A stretch of DNA of 49,529 nt, taken from positions 1-49,529 of the forward strand of contig CAMCPZ010000006.1 in assembly GCA_945876865.1 (NCBI GenBank). The letters run 5' to 3'. The stretch is from Bifidobacterium breve. GTDB lineage: Bacteria; Actinomycetota; Actinomycetes; Nanopelagicales; Nanopelagicaceae. This document shows positions 42,935 to 49,529 of the stretch, piece after piece. A program made the position numbers and the translations under genes. The notes below the pieces were generated by a model that was not told the origin of the DNA, ran no database searches, and saw only the letters and a program-made list of their open reading frames with translations. Within the stretch, counting starts at the first letter, position 1. Every line of letters begins with the position of its first letter.

Positions 42935-43993
42935 GTGGTTTCCATCACCCCAAGTTTCCAATCCGAACCCCGACTCCATGATGCTGCTCGGATGGCACTT
43001 CCCCATATTTTTGAGGTCACTTGGCCAGATCCATCAAAACTTGGCGCCGATTCAAAGAGTGCTGCCCTTCTTTTAAATGAAGCCCGAGAAACCTTTGCTA
43101 GCCATCTGGGAATTCGCACTGATGAAATCCATTTTTTGGGCGAACCGAATCTAGGTTTTCACTTGGGGCTCAGCGGATTGATGTCGAGTCAGAGAAGATT
43201 GGTTTATAGCAACATCGATCGGATGGAAGTCTTTGCAGTAGCCGAGGGCCATACATCCGAAATGCTTGAGGTTGACCCAAATGGTCAGATCAATTTCCCA
43301 GAACTAATGAAGGATGACGTTCTCGCTCTGCAGCTTTGCAACCGCGAAACCGGAACCATTCAAAATGGACGACCAAAATCGCCAGATCTGCTCGCAGGAT
43401 TGTTTGTCGATGCAACTGCCTCCGGCACCAGAATCAAACTTCCGGCAAATTGGAGCACCGCACTCTGGGATTCGACTGCATGGGGCGGACCAAGTGGGCT
43501 TGGAGTGTTTGCCGTTTCGAAGAGCGCTAATTGGAGCAATCCGCTCCCCCATTTAGATGGCCGAATCAATCCTGGACCAGCATCTCTTGCTTTAATTGTT
43601 GCCAGCGCACTTGCGATAGATAGTTGGGTTGCAGATGAGAAGAATCTGGCAGCGAAAATTGCAGCGATAAATAGCGAGATTCGAAGTTACATTTCAAGCA
43701 ATATTCCAGATTCAGATCTTGCACCCGGCGGGGCCGACCATTTAATTAGCGCTTCATTCCTGTATGTAAATGCTGAACAGCTAGTGACAAAGCTTGCGGA
43801 CAAGGGGTATCCCGTGGATTCGGGCTCTGCATGTAGTTCTATCAATATGCAACCAAGTCATGTTCTGGCTGCACTCGGCGTGCTGACCCAAGGAAATATT
43901 CGACTTACAATTCATCACGCAATCACCTTTGAAGAGGTCAAAGAATTTCTAGAAGTTTTATCCCAAACTGTTAGCGAATTGCGTGATAAATAA
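42935..43993 (+). CDS. Cysteine desulfurase-like class V fold protein with PLP lysine absent and Cys loop retained
   Basis: NRETGTIQNGRP, LFVDAT, DSTAWGGPSGLGVFAVS (in place of SAHKFGGPKGVGALYV), YPVDSGSACSSINMQPSHVLAALG (catalytic Cys loop). GTG start. Confidence 0.8.
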   Translation: MVSITPSFQSEPRLHDAARMALPHIFEVTWPDPSKLGADSKSAALLLNEARETFASHLGIRTDEIHFLGEPNLGFHLGLSGLMSSQRRLVYSNIDRMEVFAVAEGHTSEMLEVDPNGQINFPELMKDDVLALQLCNRETGTIQNGRPKSPDLLAGLFVDATASGTRIKLPANWSTALWDSTAWGGPSGLGVFAVSKSANWSNPLPHLDGRINPGPASLALIVASALAIDSWVADEKNLAAKIAAINSEIRSYISSNIPDSDLAPGGADHLISASFLYVNAEQLVTKLADKGYPVDSGSACSSINMQPSHVLAALGVLTQGNIRLTIHHAITFEEVKEFLEVLSQTVSELRDK

Positions 43994-44202
43994 TGATCCT
44001 AGATTGCTTAGGAAAACGTTGCCCACTTCCAATTATTGAACTTGCAAAGGCTCTGGCAGATAAACCGATTGGCTTCACGTTAACGCTCTTGAGCGATGAT
44101 CCCGCCTCCCAGCCTGACCTGATCGCATGGTCACGGATGACCGGAAATTCTGTTGAAACCAGCGGGGCAAACACTTTTCAGATAACTAAGTTAGCCAACT
44201 AA
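43993..44202 (+). CDS. TusA/SirA-family sulfurtransferase
   Basis: LDCLGKRCPLPIIELAKAL (CPxP), LLSDDPASQPDLIAW. TAATG overlap with the upstream desulfurase-like gene. Confidence 0.92.
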   Translation: MILDCLGKRCPLPIIELAKALADKPIGFTLTLLSDDPASQPDLIAWSRMTGNSVETSGANTFQITKLAN

Positions 44203-45180
44203 TCTTGGCTCAAGCTTCGCGCTTACTTCGCCGGCAGCAGCTCCGCCATAGGCCTCGGTAAATCTTGTAATAAATTCAGCTTTTGTAAATCGGTATTCCT
44301 GAGTTCCTTTAATTTCAATACAAAATGTTGCGAGCATCGAACCTATTTGGGCACATCGTTCATGGCTAAGGCCCCAAGCAAGACCTGCAATAAAACCGGA
44401 ACGGAAACAATCACCAACACCAGTCGGATCAATCTTCAACTTCTCTTTTGGCACTCCAACAGTTATTGGTGCTTTGCCATGCTCTTCAACACGCGCACCT
44501 TCGGAACCAAGCGTGATTACCCGAACCGCAACTTTGCTAAAGATTTCGGCATCGCTCCAACCAGTTTTTTGAATGGTCAAAGCAAGTTCGTATTCATTTA
44601 AAAATAAATACCGTGCGCCTTCGATTAACTGCTTGATTGCTTCGCCATCCATTCGAGCCAATTGTTGAGATGGATCAGCAGCGAATGGAATTCCCATGGT
44701 TCGAGCACTCTGGCTGTGGCTCAGCATCGCATCCGGGTCATCCGGTGAAATTATTAGTAAATCGAATTTTCCAGTTTTCTCAACTATCGGTGCGAGCTCA
44801 ATCTCTCTAGCTTCACTCATGGCACCAGGAAAGAAGGATGCAATCTGATTTAACTCTTCATCGGTTGTGACCATAAAGGAGGCGGTTAGTAGCTCTTTAG
44901 AGACCTTTACGTGAGTGGTATCAACGCCATGCCTAGTTAGCCAAGAATCGTAATCCGACCAATCCGTTCCTACTGCCGCGATGAGATATGGGTTTAGACC
45001 TAGCGCACCGATTCCAAATGCAATATTCGCTGCGGTTCCACCGCGTCTGATATCAAGACCATCGACTAAGAAAGAGAGTGAGACTTTATCCAGAGAACCA
45101 ACTACCAAAGAGTCAGTGAACTTTCCGGGAAAAGTCATTAAATGATCGCGCCCGACAGAACCGGCGCAGGCAATCTTCAT
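44191..45180 (-). CDS. adoK: PfkB-family adenosine kinase (mycobacterial AdoK-like)
   Basis: KVSLSFLVDGLDIRRGGTAANIAFGIGALG, QIASFFPGAMSEAR, FAADPSQQLARMDGE, DPTGVGDCFRSGFIAGLA: close to remembered mycobacterial AdoK sequence. Confidence 0.85.
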   Translation of the reverse strand: MKIACAGSVGRDHLMTFPGKFTDSLVVGSLDKVSLSFLVDGLDIRRGGTAANIAFGIGALGLNPYLIAAVGTDWSDYDSWLTRHGVDTTHVKVSKELLTASFMVTTDEELNQIASFFPGAMSEAREIELAPIVEKTGKFDLLIISPDDPDAMLSHSQSARTMGIPFAADPSQQLARMDGEAIKQLIEGARYLFLNEYELALTIQKTGWSDAEIFSKVAVRVITLGSEGARVEEHGKAPITVGVPKEKLKIDPTGVGDCFRSGFIAGLAWGLSHERCAQIGSMLATFCIEIKGTQEYRFTKAEFITRFTEAYGGAAAGEVSAKLEPRLVG

Positions 45181-45203
45181 AACTTTTTTAAGTAACTGTT
45201 TAG

Positions 45204-45575
45204 TTAGTTAAAAGAGTCGCCACAGGCGCATGAACCCTGGGCATTTGGATTATCGATTGTGAATCCTTGCTTTTCGATAGTGTCAACGAAATCAATTGAT
45301 GCGCCCATCAAATAAGGCGTGCTCATCTTGTCGGTAACAACACTTACTGCACCAAACTTAGTAACAGTGTCGCCATCTAATGAACGATCATCAAAATAGA
45401 GTTGGTATTTCAGGCCGGAACATCCACCAGGTTGCACTGCAACACGCAGGCTTAGGTCATCGCGACCCTCTTGAGCTAGAAGCGCAGCAACCTTTGCGGC
45501 AGCTACATCGGTGAGTCCAATTCCAGTTGCAGGCGCATTGGAAATTGTTACCTCTTGTGAAGTCTCTGTGCTCAT
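45204..45575 (-). CDS. erpA: Iron-sulfur cluster insertion protein (A-type carrier)
   Basis: LRVAVQPGGCSGLKYQLYFDD, PNAQGSCACGDSF: HesB/IscA/ErpA conserved cysteines. Confidence 0.93.
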   Translation of the reverse strand: MSTETSQEVTISNAPATGIGLTDVAAAKVAALLAQEGRDDLSLRVAVQPGGCSGLKYQLYFDDRSLDGDTVTKFGAVSVVTDKMSTPYLMGASIDFVDTIEKQGFTIDNPNAQGSCACGDSFN

Positions 45576-45628
45576 CGTTCTCCCCATCTAAATTAGATAA
45601 TGAGTAAAGGCTACTCCATAATGTCCCT

Positions 45629-46780
45629 ATGGGCTCATCAAGACTTTCCGAATTGCTCTTGCTCGGCCAAGGTGCCGATCCGAAGAGCGAACGTGGAGTG
45701 TCATGCGATGGCGAACTGCCCGCAGCAAGTGACCCACAATTAGTAGAGCGAGCTCGGGTAGCAAGAGCCGCACTCGGCGATCGTGCGATGGTGTTAGGCC
45801 ACCATTATCAGCGCGATGAAGTAATCCAATTTGCCGACATAACTGGCGATTCATTTAAGTTGGCTCAGGCCGCACAATCCAATGACTCTGCCGAGTTTAT
45901 CTTCTTCTGTGGCGTGCACTTCATGGCAGAGAGCGCCGACATCCTTACCTCGCCAAACCAAAAAATAATTCTTCCCGATTTAGCTGCGGGTTGCTCGATG
46001 GCTGATATGGCAACTGCTAAACAAGTTGACGATTGCTGGAAAGCGCTGGAGAAAGTAGGCGTAGCAAGTAAGACAACTCCAATTACGTATATGAATTCAT
46101 CAGCTGCGATTAAGTCCTTTACCGGAAAAAATGGTGGCGCAGTCTGCACATCCTCAAATGCGATGCGTGCAATGAACTGGGCTTTTGAGAAGGGCGAGAA
46201 AGTCTTATTCCTGCCCGACCAACATTTGGGACGCAACACAGCAGTATTAAACCTAGGATTAAAACTTGAAGATTGCGTTCTCTGGAATCCCTGGAAACCA
46301 AATGGTGGACTTACTGATGCCCAAATTATTGCGGCAAAGGTAATTCTCTGGCGCGGACATTGCTCGGTTCATGGAAGATTTTCACTTGAAAATATAACTC
46401 AGATGCGGGCGAAACTTCCTGGCGTTCAGATTTTGGTTCACCCAGAATGTCAGCATGAAGTTGTTTCAAATGCCGATGTTGTTGGCAGCACCGAGATGAT
46501 TATTCAGACCATAGAAAATTCGGCCCCGGGTAGCAAATGGGCGGTAGGAACCGAATTGAATCTGGTCCAGCGACTGGCAAATAGATTTTCGGATCGCGAA
46601 GTCCATTTCTTGGATAAAACCGTCTGCTATTGCTCTACCATGAATCGAATCGACCTTCCCCATCTGGTCTGGGTGATGGAGTCCTTAGTAGCTGGACGTT
46701 TGGTTAATCAAATCTCAGTAGATTCGCAGACAGCGACTTATGCAAAAGTTGCGCTAGAGCGAATGCTCGCTCTACCGTAG
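45629..46780 (+). CDS. nadA: Quinolinate synthase NadA
   Basis: VLGHHYQRDEVIQFADITGDSFKLAQAA, FCGVHFMAESADILT, LPDLAAGCSMADMA, VCTSSNAM, VHPECQHEVV, TVCYCSTMNRI. Confidence 0.96.
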   Translation: MGSSRLSELLLLGQGADPKSERGVSCDGELPAASDPQLVERARVARAALGDRAMVLGHHYQRDEVIQFADITGDSFKLAQAAQSNDSAEFIFFCGVHFMAESADILTSPNQKIILPDLAAGCSMADMATAKQVDDCWKALEKVGVASKTTPITYMNSSAAIKSFTGKNGGAVCTSSNAMRAMNWAFEKGEKVLFLPDQHLGRNTAVLNLGLKLEDCVLWNPWKPNGGLTDAQIIAAKVILWRGHCSVHGRFSLENITQMRAKLPGVQILVHPECQHEVVSNADVVGSTEMIIQTIENSAPGSKWAVGTELNLVQRLANRFSDREVHFLDKTVCYCSTMNRIDLPHLVWVMESLVAGRLVNQISVDSQTATYAKVALERMLALP

Positions 46781-46784
46781 TGAC

Positions 46785-47336
46785 ATGACAAAAGCCGACG
46801 ATAAGAATCCTGCAAAGAGCCCAGATAAAAAGGGCAAGGCAACACCTAAGCGAAAAGACGCAGTTGCTGCCACAAAGGTAAATTCAATCACTGCTCCAGT
46901 AACTAAAGCCGATCGCTCAAAGAACCGCTCGGCGCTTAAAGCTGCGCGAGCTGAAGCGCGCGCTGCCTACATGCGTGGCGACGAGAGTGCAATGCCTGCT
47001 CGAGACCGCGGACCGGTGAAGAGATTTGTCCGTGACTATGTCGATTCCCGACGATCACTTGGCGAATATTTCTTGCCGCTCATGATTTTTGTTTTAGCTC
47101 TTACGCTGATTCCATCTCAAGAAATTAGAACACTTGCCATTCTCGTTATGTATGGCGCGATGCTCTATTCGGTCGTCTATGGATATTTCGTTAGCAAAAA
47201 AATCAAAGCGATTGTCTCCGAAAAGTTTCCTGGCGAATCGACTAAAGGCATCGGCATGTATGGCTGGTTACGCTCTACTCAGATGCGCAAATTGCGAGCA
47301 CCAGCACCACAGAAAAAACTTGGTGACCGCGCTTAA
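46785..47336 (+). CDS. DUF3043 domain membrane protein
   Basis: Lys/Ala-rich N-terminus, ARDRGPVKRFVRDYVDSRRSLGEYFLPLM, two TM helices. Confidence 0.88.
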   Translation: MTKADDKNPAKSPDKKGKATPKRKDAVAATKVNSITAPVTKADRSKNRSALKAARAEARAAYMRGDESAMPARDRGPVKRFVRDYVDSRRSLGEYFLPLMIFVLALTLIPSQEIRTLAILVMYGAMLYSVVYGYFVSKKIKAIVSEKFPGESTKGIGMYGWLRSTQMRKLRAPAPQKKLGDRA

Positions 47337-47356
47337 ATAATCTATTCGATTATTAA
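47334..47356. terminator. Possible bidirectional AT-rich hairpin between convergent genes
   Basis: Inverted repeat ttaaAATAATC-tattc-GATTATTaa in the 16-nt gap between DUF3043 and the aldo/keto reductase; AT-rich, so weak. Confidence 0.3.
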
Positions 47357-48360
47357 GCTCTTGGATTTGGGCTCTCTGTTCGTTCTGGATTAGTTTCCGG
47401 AATCGAGCCGAGGGCCTTATCTATTTCGGCAAGAGTTTGCGGTGAGAGCTTCACTCCAGAAGCCTTAACGTTCTCTTTTACTTGTGCTGGCCTAGAGGCA
47501 CCCATAATCACTGACGAAACATTTGGATTGGCCAGCGCCCAGGCAAGGGCGAGTTGTGACATTGTTAAATCTAGGCCTTGTGCGATTGGCTTTAATTTCG
47601 CGACTGCTTCGAGAACCTCATCGCGCATCCAACGAGAAATCATTTCGGCGCCGCTCTTCTTATCAGTGGCTCGTGAACCGGTTGGCGGCTTCTTGCCTGG
47701 CAGATACTTGCCAGTTAAAACTCCTTGAGCTACTGGTGACCAAACTATCTGGCCAATCCCCTCTTCGATGCAAAGTGGAACAACTTTCGATTCAATTACT
47801 CGCCAGAGCATCGAATATTGAGGTTGGCTAGAAACGAAGCGATCAAAGTTATTAGCCTTCTGAATCTTTAGCGCTTGATTTATCTGAGATGAGGTCCATT
47901 CCGAGAAGCCAATGTAATTAACTTTCCCTTGGCGGATTAAATCGTCGAATGCACGTAACGATTCTTCTAATGGAGTTTCATAATCAAAGCGATGCATCTG
48001 ATAAAGATCTATGTGATCGGTATTGAGTCGCTTTAATGACGCATTCACTGATTCCATAATGTGTTTGCGGGAAAGACCGCGATCATTCTTTCCTGGCCCG
48101 GTTGGCCAATAAACTTTTGTGAATAATTCATAGCCCTCACGCTTAACACCTTTAAGTGCTTTTCCCAGAACGCTCTCGGCCTTGGTTCCAGCATAAACAT
48201 CAGCGGTATCGAATGTTGTTATTCCAACATCAAGTGCGGCGTGAACGCATTTGATGGCTGCATCTTGCTCGACTTGCAAGCCGTGGGTAACCCAATTTCC
48301 ATAGGCGATCTCTGAGACATACATTCCTGATGAGCCGAGGCGACGATATTCCATGGACAA
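47353..48360 (-). CDS. Aldo/keto reductase (voltage-gated K+ channel beta subunit-like)
   Basis: MEYRRLGSSGMYVSEIAYGNWVTHG, FDTADVYAGTKAESVLGKALKG, DHIDLYQMHRFD, YIGFSEWTSSQI, SSVIMGASRPAQVKENV. Confidence 0.93.
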   Translation of the reverse strand: MSMEYRRLGSSGMYVSEIAYGNWVTHGLQVEQDAAIKCVHAALDVGITTFDTADVYAGTKAESVLGKALKGVKREGYELFTKVYWPTGPGKNDRGLSRKHIMESVNASLKRLNTDHIDLYQMHRFDYETPLEESLRAFDDLIRQGKVNYIGFSEWTSSQINQALKIQKANNFDRFVSSQPQYSMLWRVIESKVVPLCIEEGIGQIVWSPVAQGVLTGKYLPGKKPPTGSRATDKKSGAEMISRWMRDEVLEAVAKLKPIAQGLDLTMSQLALAWALANPNVSSVIMGASRPAQVKENVKASGVKLSPQTLAEIDKALGSIPETNPERTESPNPRA

Positions 48361-48459
48361 GAGCCTAGCTTCAGATTTGCCAATTGTTCACAGTTGGCGC
48401 ATCGCTGGTCAACGTTCTGGCAAAAGCACTGAAGTAGTGCTAATTTTGCGCCGCTGAGA

Positions 48460-48620
48460 AAAGCCTCGTGCTTCATCAGTAGTAATGCGTTTAGCGAAGT
48501 CCGGTGAAAACCCGGCGCTGTCCCGCAACTGTAGAGATTTGATTTGAAGGAATTTAAATCCAAATCCGAGCCAGGTCGCCTAACACATTATTGATGTATC
48601 CGACCTCGGAGGAAGGTCGG
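48460..48620 (+). ncRNA. Cobalamin (B12) riboswitch aptamer, including a 3' hairpin
   Basis: Core gcgaagtccggtgaaaacccggcgctgtcccgcaactgtag (48494-48534) and gagccaggtcgcc (48568-48580) match the B12-box consensus; followed by hairpin ccgacct-cggagga-aggtcgg (48600-48620). The 5' boundary is approximate. Confidence 0.93.
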
Positions 48621-48654
48621 GCTTCTAGAGAATTTATTTTCTATTTTGCCCAAA

Positions 48655-48687
48655 CTTCCTCCCTCAAACTCTCGAGGGAGATTTTTT
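48655..48687 (+). promoter_or_regulatory. Riboswitch expression platform: terminator / RBS-sequestering hairpin
   Basis: CTCCCTC (48659-48665) pairs with GAGGGAG (48674-48680), followed by six T and then the ATG at 48688. Confidence 0.75.
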
Positions 48688-49529
48688 ATGCTTAAAGTTA
48701 GAAAAGTTTTAACTAAGTTAGTCATTGCAACAACTGTAATTTCGCTTTTGACGGTCTATCCGACACAAGCCAACTCCAACATCCCAAAGCGAATTATCTC
48801 GCTTTCACCAAGTGCCACTGAAATCCTTTATGCAATCGGTTCAGGCAAGCAAGTAATCGCAGTGGACGATCTTTCAAACTATCCAAGTGAAGCTCCGATG
48901 ACAAAACTTTCGGCTTTTAATCCAAATGTCGAGGCGCTCCTAAACTACAAACCAGATTTAATTATCTTGAATGCAGATGCAACGAAAGCTTTAGAAGTTA
49001 AGGCGGCGCTTGAGAAATTGAAGATAAAAGTATTCCTAGAACGGGCGCCAAAAACGCTACGTGAGGCCTATCTTGAAATAACCGCACTGGGCAGAGCTAC
49101 CGGAAAAATATCAGGCGCCCAGAGCGTCGTATCGGGCATGAAGAGAAAAATAGCTGCCGCCGTCAAGAGTGGTAGAACTTCCAAGAAAATCTCGTTCTTC
49201 CACGAATTAGATAACAGCCTTTATACCGCGACGTCAGATACATTCATTGGCAAGGTATACAAAGACTTCAATCTGATTAACATCGCAGACCCTGCTGCAA
49301 CAGCAGATTCTGCTGGTTATCCGCAATTGCAATCTGAATTCGTCATCAAATCAAATCCAAAAATAGTATTTCTTGCAGATGCGCAATATGGCGAATCACT
49401 TGCCACGCTTACTAAGCGCCCAGGTTGGAGTGGAATTGCAGCAGTTAAAAACCAGAACGTCGTTTCACTGCCGGACGATATTCCATCCCGTTGGGGTCCA
49501 AGGCTTGTCGATTTCTATCAATTCATTGC
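48688..49529 (+). CDS. btuF: Cobalamin ABC transporter substrate-binding protein, BtuF-like (truncated by window edge)
   Basis: Signal peptide, KRIISLSPSATEILYAIGSGKQVIAVDDLSNYPSEAPMTKLSAFNPNVEALLNYKPDLIIL: periplasmic binding fold of BtuF type; downstream of the B12 riboswitch; frame open to the edge. Confidence 0.92.
   Translation, partial: MLKVRKVLTKLVIATTVISLLTVYPTQANSNIPKRIISLSPSATEILYAIGSGKQVIAVDDLSNYPSEAPMTKLSAFNPNVEALLNYKPDLIILNADATKALEVKAALEKLKIKVFLERAPKTLREAYLEITALGRATGKISGAQSVVSGMKRKIAAAVKSGRTSKKISFFHELDNSLYTATSDTFIGKVYKDFNLINIADPAATADSAGYPQLQSEFVIKSNPKIVFLADAQYGESLATLTKRPGWSGIAAVKNQNVVSLPDDIPSRWGPRLVDFYQFI

Noticed and set aside
42876-42940. Possible frameshift giving an FDA-containing N-terminus to the desulfurase-like protein (VAFDAWFPSPQ in another frame)
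   Set aside because: Spacing from FDA to the conserved LHDAARMAL segment does not match NifS-type N-termini; likely coincidence.
48219-48563. 114-aa minus-strand ORF
   Set aside because: Covers the B12 riboswitch and the start of the aldo/keto reductase in another frame; no coding support.
48600-48620. First 3' hairpin of the B12 leader as the terminator
   Set aside because: Strong stem but followed by gcttctagag, not a T run; better explained as the switching hairpin.
1-49529. CRISPR arrays, transposons, integrases, phage or defence genes
   Set aside because: No regular repeats, no transposase/integrase motifs, and gene order is that of a conserved chromosomal backbone.

Overview
The 49.5 kb window is dense, low-GC actinobacterial chromosome. 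Gene order and protein style suggest a streamlined aquatic lineage of the Nanopelagicales/acI type, but that placement is inference. No CRISPR array, transposase, integrase, prophage or rRNA was seen. Left to right it contains: secD (5' part)-ruvB-ruvA-ruvC-yebC-pdxT-pdxS; a DUF3048 lipoprotein; a phosphatidylinositol mannoside block (pimA, acyltransferase, pgsA, HIT, thrS) interrupted by an opposite-strand degenerate EF-G-like G domain; a fused pabB-pabC; tRNA-Gly, tRNA-Cys and tRNA-Val; a secreted HExxH protein; SDR/TetR/LysE genes; mmsA and a class III aminotransferase; a large nucleoside salvage and import island (tdk, PNP, PMM/PGM-type mutase, add, deoA, cdd, BMP-type ABC transporter); an MFS transporter; a DnaQ-like exonuclease; an atypical receiver; the bcc-aa3 respiratory chain (ctaE-qcrCAB convergent with ctaF-ctaD-ctaC); a cysteine-desulfurase-like/TusA pair; an adenosine kinase; erpA; nadA; DUF3043; an aldo/keto reductase; and a cobalamin riboswitch controlling a BtuF-like protein that runs off the right edge. 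The best candidates for new biology are: (1) the stand-alone pseudo-GTPase inside the thrS-HIT-pgsA operon; (2) a cysteine desulfurase homologue that has lost the PLP lysine but kept the catalytic Cys loop and is translationally coupled to a TusA protein; (3) a secreted peptidase-MA-like protein; (4) a B12 riboswitch whose antiterminator, terminator and RBS-sequestering hairpin can be read directly.
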